16,487 nt of DNA from BM707 sp041592975 (GTDB taxonomy: Bacteria; Desulfobacterota; Desulfuromonadia; Desulfuromonadales; UBA2294): assembly GCA_041592975.1 (NCBI GenBank), contig JBFHOZ010000035.1, positions 1 through 16,487 on the forward strand. The letters run 5' to 3'. Position numbers and translations under genes: made by a program. Each line of letters starts with the position of its first letter. The first letter of the stretch is position 1. Below are positions 1-8,394 of the stretch, piece by piece. The notes beneath the pieces are model-generated. The model had not been told where the DNA came from, made no database searches, and saw nothing but the letters and a program-made list of their open reading frames with translations.

Positions 1-140
1 GCCTTCACCTCGCCCGAACCCATGGCTTCCGCCAGTACCTTCGTGATCGCTGCCGTCAACGTCGTCTTGCCGTGGTCAACATGACCAATCGTGCCTATGT
101 TGACATGCGGCTTTGTTCTCTCAAATTTCGCTTTGGCCAT
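1..140 (-). CDS. tuf: Elongation factor Tu, N-terminal fragment (truncated by window edge)
   Basis: The first 46 codons of EF-Tu, the GTPase that delivers aminoacyl-tRNA to the ribosome, are read on the minus strand from ATG at 140. The start MAKAKFERTKPHVNIGTIGH is typical of bacterial EF-Tu. The P-loop GHVDHGKT sits at residues 19-26. A strong ribosome binding site (GGGAGG, complement of 149-154) lies 8 bases upstream of the ATG. The gene follows four tRNA genes in the same direction, as in the thrU-tyrU-glyT-thrT-tufB operon of E. coli, so co-transcription from the promoter at 788-816 is likely. The rest of the gene lies outside the window. Many bacteria of this group carry two tuf copies; this would be the tRNA-linked one. 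Confidence 0.97.
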   Translation of the reverse strand, partial: MAKAKFERTKPHVNIGTIGHVDHGKTTLTAAITKVLAEAMGSGEVK

Positions 141-277
141 TGTGTCAACCTCCCTTTTTTCAAACGGAAATTTGTGATCCGGAATATCTCTCCCGGATGC
201 CTCTTAGCAAACCTGCAAATACCTCAGTTTATACAGCCTTACTTAAACAACAACCCCAGAACTGCATATATAAATAA

Positions 278-353
<76 letters not shown>

Positions 354-381
354 TTATATGCAGTTTTGGAGAGTACACTTA

Positions 382-458
382 TGGAGCGGGAAACGGGATT
401 CGAACCCGCGACCCTTAGCTTGGAAGGCTAATGCTCTAGCCAGCTGAGCTACTCCCGC
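382..458 (-). tRNA. tRNA-Gly (anticodon TCC)
   Basis: A 77-nt cloverleaf is read on the minus strand, with acceptor stem GCGGGAG and its partner TTCCCGC (one G-T pair). The T-arm contains GGTTCGAATCC and the CCA is encoded. Anticodon TCC is at 424-422. It lies 28 bases from tRNA-Thr(GGT) and corresponds to E. coli glyT. Confidence 0.97.
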
Positions 459-563
459 CCGAACTTTCCTGCAATTTCGTGAACTCGCTTCCGTTCGTCG
501 TCCCAGTCCCTTCGGTCCTCGACCTCCTGGATTACGCCGTACAGAGAATACCGGCAAGTTAAA

Positions 564-648
564 TGGTGGAGGGGGGAGGATTCGAACCTCCGAAGGCTAC
601 GCCGTCAGATTTACAGTCTGATCCCTTTGGCCACTCGGGAACCCCTCC
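564..648 (-). tRNA. tRNA-Tyr (anticodon GTA)
   Basis: An 85-nt class II tRNA with a long variable arm is read on the minus strand. The acceptor stem starts GGAGGGG, the T-arm contains GGTTCGAATCC, and the CCA is encoded. Anticodon GTA is at 614-612. A 105-base spacer separates it from tRNA-Gly; I see no gene in that spacer. It corresponds to E. coli tyrU. Confidence 0.97.
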
Positions 649-700
649 AGGGGATTTACCGTTATTTTCAAATCGTTATGGGCTGCGCCCTGCTGCTCAA

Positions 701-776
701 TGGAGCTGGCGACAGGAATTGAACCCGCAACCTGCTGATTACAAGTCAGCTGCTCTACCGATTGAGCTACGCCAGC
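701..776 (-). tRNA. tRNA-Thr (anticodon TGT)
   Basis: A 76-nt cloverleaf is read on the minus strand, with acceptor stem GCTGGCG and encoded CCA. Anticodon TGT is at 743-741. It is the first gene of the tRNA-tuf operon and corresponds to E. coli thrU. The predicted transcription start lies only a few bases upstream, so very little 5' leader needs trimming. Confidence 0.97.
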
Positions 777-787
777 ACAGACGGCGA

Positions 788-816
788 TATATACAACAGC
801 ACCGGGTAAATTGCAA
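788..816 (-). promoter_or_regulatory. Sigma70-type promoter of the tRNA-tuf operon
   Basis: On the minus strand a -35 box TTGCAA (816-811) is followed by a 17-base spacer and a -10 box TATATA (793-788). The start would fall near 781, about 5 bases before tRNA-Thr(TGT). The stretch after the -10 is GC-rich (CGCCG), the kind of discriminator linked to stringent control of stable-RNA promoters; that regulation is inferred. Confidence 0.75.
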
Positions 817-897
817 GGAAAAATTGGAACTTTTTTTCTGTACCGCGAAATTCCCGCGCAATGAGTCTAAGGAGCTGGTATCAATAGGAAAAATGCT

Positions 898-1401
898 TCA
901 TTCCTGCAGGTCGGCCGGGTAGTGAATACGCTCCATGCAGGCGACGAACCGGTAGGAGACCCAGAACATCAGACAGGAGTAGAGCAGCGCCAGAAAAGCC
1001 GGTCCGGCGAAGCCGACACGCGACGACGTTTCCAGGATCATGACCACCCCCCCGAGCCAGACCAGCACGAGGACGACACCGACGGCACTGCGGACCAGGG
1101 TCTTGATCGCCACGAATACGCAGATCGCCACCCAGTCGTCCGGTTCGTGCTCCTCGCGGCTGCCGTACCGGCGCAGCTCGACAATCGTGTCGTGCGCCAG
1201 CGACCCGATGACCCCGGCGAAGACGAAGAACAGCAGTCCGGCGACCGCTGCGCTGCGCACGAAGGCATCGGCGTCGAGCCGGCCGTCGCGGGAGTAATCA
1301 TAACAGATAAGACAGAAGATGACGACGCTCAGGATCGCTCCGGGGAGCCACCCCTTGTCGAACCGTTTCCAGAATTTGCGCAATTCACGACCCAGGCCCA
1401 T
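898..1401 (-). CDS. Unrecognised membrane protein, about four helices
   Basis: This 167-residue protein matches no family I recognise. The N-terminus is short and basic (MGLGRELRKFWKRFDKGW). Hydrophobic stretches follow at about residues 19-36, 48-68, 89-124 (long enough for two helices) and 128-153. A charged cytoplasmic-type loop lies between the second and third (ELRRYGSREEHEPDDW). The C-terminus is short and soluble. The hydrophobic pattern argues that this strand is coding; the overlapping frame on the other strand has none. The ATG at 1401 has only a weak ribosome binding site (GGGG about 7 bases upstream). It stands alone, ending 82 bases before the tRNA-operon promoter box, and I found no convincing promoter for it. 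Confidence 0.7.
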   Translation of the reverse strand: MGLGRELRKFWKRFDKGWLPGAILSVVIFCLICYDYSRDGRLDADAFVRSAAVAGLLFFVFAGVIGSLAHDTIVELRRYGSREEHEPDDWVAICVFVAIKTLVRSAVGVVLVLVWLGGVVMILETSSRVGFAGPAFLALLYSCLMFWVSYRFVACMERIHYPADLQE

Positions 1402-1441
1402 ACATACCCCGGCGGCTGGTTGATTTTTTCGAAAAAAATAG

Positions 1442-1470
1442 TTGACAATTATGATCGGATTAGTTATAAA
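1442..1470 (+). promoter_or_regulatory. Near-consensus sigma70 promoter, no gene downstream
   Basis: The -35 box TTGACA (1442-1447) is perfect, the spacer is 17 bases (1448-1464), and the -10 is TATAAA (1465-1470). The arrangement, including the AATTAT after the -35, resembles the strong trp/tac promoter type. Transcription would start near 1477-1478 on the plus strand. Only the short terminator-ended segment to about 1537 lies downstream, so this promoter appears to drive a small RNA. Confidence 0.75.
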
Positions 1471-1476
1471 TGAACT

Positions 1477-1537
1477 TACCTACCAACCCTACTTTTCGGG
1501 ATGCTCCTTTCCCTCCTGGGAGCATCCCAATTTTTTT
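1477..1537 (+). ncRNA. Candidate small RNA of about 60 nt
   Basis: The unit is bounded by the near-consensus promoter at 1442-1470 and the intrinsic terminator at 1498-1537. The predicted RNA has a roughly 20-nt unpaired, C-rich 5' segment (ACCTACCAACCCTAC). A 10-bp stem with an unusually large 11-nt loop (TTTCCCTCCTG) follows, then a U run. The loop contains TCCCTCCT, complementary to Shine-Dalgarno sequences of the AGGAGGGA type. There is no start codon with a ribosome binding site inside. It lies between two minus-strand genes and belongs to no visible operon. Regulation of mRNAs by blocking ribosome binding sites is inferred; it resembles no named RNA family I can identify. Confidence 0.55.
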
Positions 1538-1545
1538 GCTTTTTT
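1498..1545 (+). terminator. Intrinsic terminator of the candidate small RNA
   Basis: Stem GGGATGCTCC (1498-1507) pairs perfectly with 1519-1528. Seven T (1531-1537) follow and a second T run is at 1540-1545. On the minus strand the hairpin is followed by GAAAAG, so it is directional for plus-strand transcription. Confidence 0.8.
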
Positions 1546-1576
1546 CCCGTCACCGATCATCTTCCGATTATATAAG

Positions 1577-1610
1577 AAAAGGGGGCCGGAATTCAATTCC
1601 GCCCCCCTTT
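1577..1610 (-). terminator. Intrinsic terminator of the proS-pyrF-rlmB operon
   Basis: Twenty bases after the rlmB stop, the minus strand forms a GC-rich hairpin. GGGGG plus CGGAAT pairs with ATTCCG plus CCCCC around a 3-base loop, with one bulge. TTTTCTTATAT follows. It faces the terminator of the plus-strand small RNA. Confidence 0.8.
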
Positions 1611-1629
1611 GGCATCTGCGAATACGTTA

Positions 1630-2370
1630 TCAGGCCGTCCGCTGTCGGACGATTTCGAACAGCGCCACCGCCGACGCGACCGAGGCATTAAGGGAAGAGA
1701 CCCCGCCGGCCATCGGGATGGCCAGGAGCAGGTCGCACTGCTTGCGCACCACCGGCCGCAGGCCGCTCCCCTCGCTGCCGAGGACGACCGCCAGACCCGA
1801 CCTGAGGTCGACCTCGTACAAAGAGGACGCACCTTCCTCGCCGGCCAGGCCGTACAGCCAGATCTCCTCTTCCTTGAGCCGTTCCATGGTCCGCGCCAGG
1901 TTGGTGACCTGGCAGACCGGCAGGTGGGCCAGGGCCCCGGCGGCGGTCTTCTCGACCACCCCGCTGACCGGGCAGGCGCGGTCCTTGGCGACGATGACGC
2001 CGTGACAGCCGGCGGCATCGGCGCTGCGCAGGATGGCGCCGAAGTTGTGCGGATCGGTGATGCCGTCGAGGATCAGCAGGAACGGCGGACGCGCGTCACT
2101 GCGGACGGTCTCGAGCAGCTCATCGAGGCCGACATAGGGGAAGGGGGCGACCCTGAGCAGGGCCCCCTGGTGGCGGTTGTTGCCGGCGAGCCTGTCGAGT
2201 TCCTGCCGGCGGCAGAGGCGGACCGGCAGGTTCTGCCGGACGGCGAGCTGCTGCAGCTCATCGAGACGCGGCGAGCGGCCATCCTCCTGCAGCAGCAGCT
2301 CCAGCGGCTGGCGCCGGCTGCCGCGCAGCGCCTCGGCGACCGGGTTGATCCCGTAGAGGAGATCGGCCAT
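1630..2370 (-). CDS. rlmB: 23S rRNA (guanosine-2'-O-)methyltransferase RlmB / TrmH-family SPOUT methylase
   Basis: This 246-residue SpoU/TrmH-type 2'-O-methyltransferase would use S-adenosylmethionine to methylate a ribose in 23S rRNA (G2251 in E. coli). The N-terminal substrate-binding domain (about 1-75) starts LLYGINPVAEAL, typical of RlmB. The three SPOUT motifs are DGITDPHNFGAILRSADA (N109, R115), VVLGSEGSGLR (E200) and IPMAGGVSSLNASVASAVAL (S225, N228). The stop of pyrF lies just upstream. I chose ATG at 2370; a TTG at 2373 directly before it is also possible. With no clear ribosome binding site of its own, translation is probably coupled to pyrF. It is the last gene of the operon, followed by a terminator. 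A tRNA-methylating TrmH is a less likely alternative. Confidence 0.93.
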   Translation of the reverse strand: MADLLYGINPVAEALRGSRRQPLELLLQEDGRSPRLDELQQLAVRQNLPVRLCRRQELDRLAGNNRHQGALLRVAPFPYVGLDELLETVRSDARPPFLLILDGITDPHNFGAILRSADAAGCHGVIVAKDRACPVSGVVEKTAAGALAHLPVCQVTNLARTMERLKEEEIWLYGLAGEEGASSLYEVDLRSGLAVVLGSEGSGLRPVVRKQCDLLLAIPMAGGVSSLNASVASAVALFEIVRQRTA

Positions 2371-2373
2371 CAA

Positions 2374-3096
2374 TCAGCGCGACGCCAGCGCGTCCTCCAT
2401 CTCCTTGAGAATGGCGTCAGCCGCGGCAACCGGATCATCCGCCGCCGAGATCGGCCGGCCGATGACCAGGTAGTCGGCGCCGGCGGCGATCGCCTCGCCC
2501 GGAGTCATCACCCGCTTCTGGTCATCCATCGCGGCAAAGGCGGGGCGGACTCCCGGGGTAATGATGACGAAATCGTCGCCGCAGGCCTCGCGGATCAGTC
2601 CCACTTCCTGCGGCGAGGCGACGACGCCGTCCATGCCGGCCTCCTTCGTCAGCTGCGCCAGGCGCGGCACCATCTCGGCCACCGGCCGGTCGATGCCGAC
2701 CCCCCTGAGAGTCGCTTCGGTCGACGAGGTCAGGATCGTCACGGCGATCCGCAGGGGGCGGTTGCCGCAGTCGCAGGCATCGGTTTCGGCGACAACCTTT
2801 GCCATCATCTCCTTGCCGCCGAGGGCGTGGACGTTGAAGATCCGCGCGCCGAGCCGGCAGGCCTCGACACCCGCCTTGGCGACGGTGTTCGGAATATCGT
2901 GGTACTTGAGGTCGAGAAAGACCTCTCCCCCCTCGTCGCGGATCATCCGGACGACATCGGGACCGCACCTGGTAAACAGCTGCTTGCCGACCTTGAAGAT
3001 GCCGACCTTGTCATGCAGGAGCTGCACCCAGCGCTGCGCCTCCGCGAAGCTGTCGACATCGAGAGCGAATATCAGTCTTTCCCTGGCTGCACTCAT
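2374..3096 (-). CDS. pyrF: Orotidine 5'-phosphate decarboxylase
   Basis: PyrF converts OMP to UMP, the last step of de novo pyrimidine synthesis, as a cytosolic TIM-barrel homodimer. At 240 residues it has the usual length. The N-terminal strand LIFALDVD (D13), FKVG (K35), and the catalytic DLKYHDIPNT (D62, K64, D67) are present. So are VTILTSS and the phosphate-binding IITPGVRP segment. Its ATG at 3096 overlaps the TGA of the upstream DUF4388 gene by four bases (ATGA), indicating translational coupling. It is followed almost without gap by rlmB. No active-site residue appears missing. Confidence 0.97.
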   Translation of the reverse strand: MSAARERLIFALDVDSFAEAQRWVQLLHDKVGIFKVGKQLFTRCGPDVVRMIRDEGGEVFLDLKYHDIPNTVAKAGVEACRLGARIFNVHALGGKEMMAKVVAETDACDCGNRPLRIAVTILTSSTEATLRGVGIDRPVAEMVPRLAQLTKEAGMDGVVASPQEVGLIREACGDDFVIITPGVRPAFAAMDDQKRVMTPGEAIAAGADYLVIGRPISAADDPVAAADAILKEMEDALASR

Positions 3097-4325
3097 CCTT
3101 CACCCCTTCCGATCAGGCTCTTGATCCGTTCCGAAACCTTCTGTACCCGTTTGATCAGCTCGGCCGACTCCTCGTTCGGGAGTTTCTCCTTGGCGGCGAT
3201 GCACTCCATGTAGACGACCTCGCTCAGGGCATCGGCCAACAGCCGCTTTTTGTCCCCCTCCTCGAGTCCGTCGAGATTGGCCATGATGCGGCCGCCGTCG
3301 ACCGAGCCGTCCTTGGCGACGGTGACGTCGCGGAAGACGTACGAATAGGGCTGTGGCAGATCGCGGATGAAGATCTGCACCTCCTCGACGAACGACGTGT
3401 TGACGTTGGAGACCTGGCGCGTCATGGCGACCAGGGCGCCGTTGAAGATGGCGAGGAGATCGCCGAGATCCCCCTTGACTTCGGCGACCGCCGGCTCCTC
3501 GAGGGTGACGACCTTCTTGCGGATCAGGTGATACAGGTTCTGCAGGCCGTCGAATTCGCCGAGCCCGGAGCGCCGCAGCAGTTCCTTGACGTTGCAGTGG
3601 TCGTCGCGGATCAGCTCGACCAGCCGCTGCTCCTGCTCGGTGAGCTTCTGGCCGCGCTGGTTGCCGAGGACCGGCACCGCCTCCATCGACGGAATCTCGC
3701 GCAGGTAGAGAGCCCGCTCGTCGACGCGCCGCAGCCCCTCCATGATCAGGTTCTGGGTGTTCATCGACAGGCGGACGATCTTCTCCTTGTCGATCGTCCG
3801 GTCGCGCAGGCAGAAGGCGCCCTCCTTGAAGGTGAAAAGCGAATAGATGATCGCCTCGACCTGCTGACGGGTCGCCAGCCAGAGGTCTTTCGGCGAAATG
3901 ATCTCTTTCTCGACCAGGATCTTGCCGACCGGCACGTTCTGCCCCCGGCCGACCTCCTTGATCTTCTTCAGGGTCGCCTGGTTGATCTTGCCGAGGTCGT
4001 AGAGAACCTCCGCCAGATCGTCGTGCGGGAAAGTGCTGGAAGCGAAGACGATTTCACCTTCGGTGAAGAAGAGCTCCTTGCTCCCCCCCTTCAGGGTGAA
4101 AAGGAGCGATCCGTTCTTGCGGAACATGTTGCAGAACGAGAGCAGATCGGTCATGGTCACGTCGCCGAGCGTCCCGGCCATCTGCATCGGCCCCTCGTCG
4201 TTGTTCGCCAGCAGGGCGTGGCACGACGAGTGCGAGACCACCTCGAGCGGACGGGCGCCGATGGCGGCGGCCGCCTGCGAGGTGAGCGCGATCTTGCCGT
4301 TGTTGTCGAGCGTCTGTTTGGTCAT
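3093..4325 (-). CDS. DUF4388 (PATAN) domain protein, likely signalling/regulatory
   Basis: This 410-residue cytosolic protein has no catalytic motif that I recognise. Residues about 5-40 (GKIALTSQAAAAIGARPLEV) look like an AbrB/SpoVT swapped hairpin, a tentative resemblance. Residues about 45-200 match the PATAN/DUF4388 pattern: MAGTLGDVTMTDLLSFCNMF, GSLLFTLKGG, KELFFTEGEIVFASS, then helical GKILVEKEIISPKDLWLATRQQ and IYSLFTFKEGAFCL. Residues about 230-275 resemble a winged helix (LVELIRDDHCNVKELLRRSG). The rest is a helical region of unknown type. PATAN proteins are common in Desulfuromonadia and Myxococcota and often accompany two-component or motility signalling. It lies 32 bases after proS and overlaps pyrF by four bases, an odd partner for housekeeping genes. 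Its role here is unknown. Confidence 0.85.
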   Translation of the reverse strand: MTKQTLDNNGKIALTSQAAAAIGARPLEVVSHSSCHALLANNDEGPMQMAGTLGDVTMTDLLSFCNMFRKNGSLLFTLKGGSKELFFTEGEIVFASSTFPHDDLAEVLYDLGKINQATLKKIKEVGRGQNVPVGKILVEKEIISPKDLWLATRQQVEAIIYSLFTFKEGAFCLRDRTIDKEKIVRLSMNTQNLIMEGLRRVDERALYLREIPSMEAVPVLGNQRGQKLTEQEQRLVELIRDDHCNVKELLRRSGLGEFDGLQNLYHLIRKKVVTLEEPAVAEVKGDLGDLLAIFNGALVAMTRQVSNVNTSFVEEVQIFIRDLPQPYSYVFRDVTVAKDGSVDGGRIMANLDGLEEGDKKRLLADALSEVVYMECIAAKEKLPNEESAELIKRVQKVSERIKSLIGRGEG

Positions 4326-4357
4326 TCCGGTATTCCCCTGTCGGATTCAGTCAGTCT

Positions 4358-6073
<1,716 letters not shown>

Positions 6074-6129
6074 GGGCAAACCTCGGGTGAAGTGATGGCG
6101 TGGCTGTGCCGGGGCACAATCAGGCACAG

Positions 6130-6158
6130 AAATTAGCGTATTTCCGGATGGATTGCAA
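6130..6158 (-). promoter_or_regulatory. Promoter of the proS operon
   Basis: On the minus strand a -35 TTGCAA (6158-6153), a 17-base spacer and a -10 TAATTT (6135-6130) lie about 57 bases upstream of the proS ATG. Confidence 0.65.
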
Positions 6159-6222
6159 GGAATCTCGACCGCCGGAACGGCCGATGTCGCCCCCCGTCGG
6201 CGCATCGCCAAACGGGCCCGGC

Positions 6223-6250
6223 TTTACATCTTCCGCCGGAATGATTTAAT
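6223..6250 (+). promoter_or_regulatory. Possible promoter of the diguanylate cyclase gene
   Basis: TTTACA (6223-6228) and TTTAAT (6245-6250) are separated by 16 bases (17 to TTAATT). The -10 ends 23 bases before the ATG at 6274. The match is moderate. It is divergent from the proS promoter about 65 bases away. Confidence 0.45.
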
Positions 6251-6273
6251 TAAGCGAGGAGGACGAACCAGCG

Positions 6274-7182
6274 ATGCCCAATTCGATCCTGATCATCGAC
6301 GATTCGGCCACTTCGCGGGAAATGATCCATCACGTCCTGCAGGATGCCGACCTCTTCAGCCGCTTCTTCAAGGTCGACAGCGGCGCCGCCGGCCTGAAGC
6401 TGCTCGAGGAGAACGCCATCGACGTCGTCCTCTGCGATCTGCACATGCCGGGCATGGACGGCTTCGAGGTCCTGCAGACGATGTACGCCCGCAAGGAGCT
6501 GCGCGACATCCCGGTGATCATGATCACCGGCCACGAGGACCAGGAGGAGAAGGTGCGCGGCCTCGACCTCGGCGCCAGCGACTATGTGACCAAGCCCTTC
6601 GACCCGGCGGAGCTGGTGGCGCGGGTCAAGGCGCAGCTGAAGATCAAGCTCCTCCAGGACAATCTGAGGGAGCTGGCCAACACCGACCCGCTGACCAGGC
6701 TCTGCAACCGCCGCTGCATGTTCGACATGCTGAGCCGGGAACGGGACCGCAGCCTGCGGACCGGCAAGACGATGTCGCTGGCGATGATCGACATCGACCA
6801 CTTCAAGAGCATCAACGACACCTACGGCCACACCCTCGGCGACAGGGTGCTGGTCGAGTTTTCCCGGCAGCTGGAGCTCGGTCTGCGCCCCTACGACCAG
6901 GCGGCCCGCTTCGGCGGCGAGGAGTTCGCCATGATCCTGCCGGAGACCAGCCTCGAGCAGGCGGCGCAGATTGCCGAACGGATCAGGAAGGAGATCAGCG
7001 AGTTTTCGTTCCGGGACGAGCTCAGGGAGCTCCGCCTGACCATCAGCATCGGCGTGGCGCCGTTCCCGGCCGCCGGCATCAACACCCTTGACGACCTGGT
7101 TCGCGAAGCCGACAACGCCCTCTACCGGGCCAAGGACAACGGACGCAACCGGGCCGAGCTGTGGCAGGACGTGAGAAGATAG
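6274..7182 (+). CDS. Response regulator diguanylate cyclase (REC-GGDEF, PleD-like)
   Basis: This 302-residue cytosolic protein would make cyclic di-GMP from GTP when phosphorylated by a histidine kinase. The receiver domain (about 1-125) has the acidic pair D9/D10, phospho-acceptor D55 in CDLHMPGMDG and K107 in TKPFD. A short linker leads to the GGDEF domain (about 130-300). That has NTDPLTRLCNRR, IDIDHFKSINDTYGH, the active-site GGEEF (214-218) and an inhibitory I-site RPYD (205-208) five residues before it, so product feedback is expected. The ribosome binding site GGAGGA lies about 11 bases before the ATG. No partner kinase is in the window. The gene stands alone between two divergent/convergent housekeeping units. 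Confidence 0.93.
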   Translation: MPNSILIIDDSATSREMIHHVLQDADLFSRFFKVDSGAAGLKLLEENAIDVVLCDLHMPGMDGFEVLQTMYARKELRDIPVIMITGHEDQEEKVRGLDLGASDYVTKPFDPAELVARVKAQLKIKLLQDNLRELANTDPLTRLCNRRCMFDMLSRERDRSLRTGKTMSLAMIDIDHFKSINDTYGHTLGDRVLVEFSRQLELGLRPYDQAARFGGEEFAMILPETSLEQAAQIAERIRKEISEFSFRDELRELRLTISIGVAPFPAAGINTLDDLVREADNALYRAKDNGRNRAELWQDVRR

Positions 7183-7188
7183 GCGGTG

Positions 7189-7222
7189 GACTGCGGCGAT
7201 CCGGGAGCGGTCCGCCGCAGTC
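7189..7222. terminator. Inverted repeat between convergent genes, possible terminator without U run
   Basis: GACTGCGGCG (7189-7198) pairs with CGCCGCAGTC (7213-7222), a perfect 10-bp stem 7 bases after the diguanylate cyclase stop. It is followed by AAAAA on the plus strand, so it lacks the usual U run in either direction. A third copy of CTGCGGC at 7231-7237 allows an alternative pairing on the ispG transcript. Confidence 0.4.
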
Positions 7223-7250
7223 AAAAACCGCTGCGGCACACTGGAGCCGG

Positions 7251-8321
7251 TTAAGGAAGATCCTCCCCCTCGCTGATGATCTTGTGAGCCTCCTCGATCA
7301 GCGCCTCGACCATCTCCGCCTGCCCGACCTTGCGGACCAGCTTCCCCCTGCGGAAGATCACCCCCTCGCCGCGACCGCCGGCCAGGCCGAGATCGGCCTC
7401 GCGCGCCTCTCCCGGCCCGTTGACCACGCACCCCATGACCGCCACCGAGATCTTTTTCGGCAGCCCGTGCAGGCGCCGCTCGACCTCCTCGGCAACCTCG
7501 ACCAGGTCGATCTCGCAGCGGCCGCAGGTCGGGCAGCTGATGAAGACCGGTCCGCGTTCGCGCAAATCGAGGCTCTTGAGGATCTCCCAGCCGACCCGCA
7601 CCTCCTCGACCGGGTCACCGGTCAGGGAGACCCGCAGGGTGTCGCCGATGCCGTCGGCGAGCAGCGCGCCGATGCCGATGGCGCTCTTGATCGTCCCGCT
7701 CCAGGTGGTGCCGGCCTCGGTCACGCCGATGTGCAAGGGGTAGTCGACCTTCGCCGACAGCAGGCGGTAGGCGTCGATGGTCCGCCGGACGTCGGAGGCC
7801 TTGATGCTGACCTTGATCCGGTCGAAGCCGAGGTCCTCGAGGATGTGGATGTTGCCGATGGCGCTGACCACCAGCGCCTCGGCGGTCGGATGGCCGTAGG
7901 CCTCGAGCACCTTCTTCTCCAGCGAGCCGGCGTTGACGCCGATGCGGATCGGGATGCCGGCATCGGTGCAGGCGGCGACCACCTCCCTCACCTTCCAGGC
8001 CTCGCCGATGTTCCCCGGGTTGATGCGCAGGGCGTCGACACCGGCGGCGACCGAGGCGAGGGCCAGCTTGTGGTCGAAATGGATATCGGCGATCAACGGC
8101 ATCGGGCACTCGGCCTTGATCGCCCCGAGGGCGGTGGCCGCGGCCGCGTCAGGAACGGCGCAGCGGACGATCTCGCAACCGGCCTCGGCCAGGCGGCGGA
8201 TCTGCTCGAGGGTGGCGACGACGTTCCGGGTATCGGTGCTGCACATCGACTGCACCGATACCGGCGCTCCGCCGCCGACGGCGACGGATCCGACATGGAT
8301 TTGACGGGTGGCTGGTTTCAT
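7251..8321 (-). CDS. ispG: 4-hydroxy-3-methylbut-2-enyl diphosphate synthase (IspG/GcpE)
   Basis: IspG is the [4Fe-4S] enzyme of the MEP isoprenoid pathway that converts cyclic MEcPP to HMBPP, with electrons from ferredoxin or flavodoxin. It is 356 residues, the usual length of the short bacterial form. The N-terminal TIM barrel includes VGGGAPVSVQSMCSTDT, VRCAVPD, PLIADIHFD and RINPGNIG. The C-terminal cluster domain has CPTC (C263, C266), C298 in MGCVVNGPGE, and E305 as the fourth ligand. The start is ATG at 8321, set by an excellent AGGAGGAG site six bases upstream. An upstream in-frame ATG at 8357 would overlap the promoter. It has its own promoter and is convergent with the diguanylate cyclase gene. 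Confidence 0.97.
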   Translation of the reverse strand: MKPATRQIHVGSVAVGGGAPVSVQSMCSTDTRNVVATLEQIRRLAEAGCEIVRCAVPDAAAATALGAIKAECPMPLIADIHFDHKLALASVAAGVDALRINPGNIGEAWKVREVVAACTDAGIPIRIGVNAGSLEKKVLEAYGHPTAEALVVSAIGNIHILEDLGFDRIKVSIKASDVRRTIDAYRLLSAKVDYPLHIGVTEAGTTWSGTIKSAIGIGALLADGIGDTLRVSLTGDPVEEVRVGWEILKSLDLRERGPVFISCPTCGRCEIDLVEVAEEVERRLHGLPKKISVAVMGCVVNGPGEAREADLGLAGGRGEGVIFRRGKLVRKVGQAEMVEALIEEAHKIISEGEDLP

Positions 8322-8347
8322 GGGGACTCCTCCTGCGGGTGACCAGC

Positions 8348-8376
8348 ATTTAGCCACGCGTCCGGAGCGAAGTCAA
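8348..8376 (-). promoter_or_regulatory. Probable ispG promoter
   Basis: On the minus strand TTGACT (8376-8371) is followed by a 17-base spacer and CTAAAT (8353-8348). The -35 is good and the -10 is weak. It lies about 27 bases before the ispG ATG. Confidence 0.5.
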
Positions 8377-8394
8377 GAGAAGCGGTCGGGAGAG

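Noticed and set aside
563..922. 119-codon plus-strand frame over the tRNA genes
   Set aside because: It covers tRNA-Tyr and tRNA-Thr on the opposite strand; the apparent protein is tRNA sequence read as codons.
922..1473. 183-codon plus-strand frame opposite the membrane protein
   Set aside because: It is rich in D, E, H, P and R without any fold-like pattern and runs through the promoter at 1442-1470. The minus frame has clear membrane helices.
1609..3213. 534-codon plus-strand frame across rlmB and pyrF
   Set aside because: It is antisense to two genes with complete motifs. Long stop-free antisense frames are expected at this GC content.
6074..6211. 46-codon N-terminal extension of proS
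   Set aside because: It crosses the proS promoter and is not protein-like; the family start MRYSQYF lies at 6073 with a ribosome binding site.
6250..7431. 393-codon minus-strand frame opposite the diguanylate cyclase
   Set aside because: It is antisense to a REC-GGDEF gene with every catalytic motif intact and also runs into ispG in the wrong frame.
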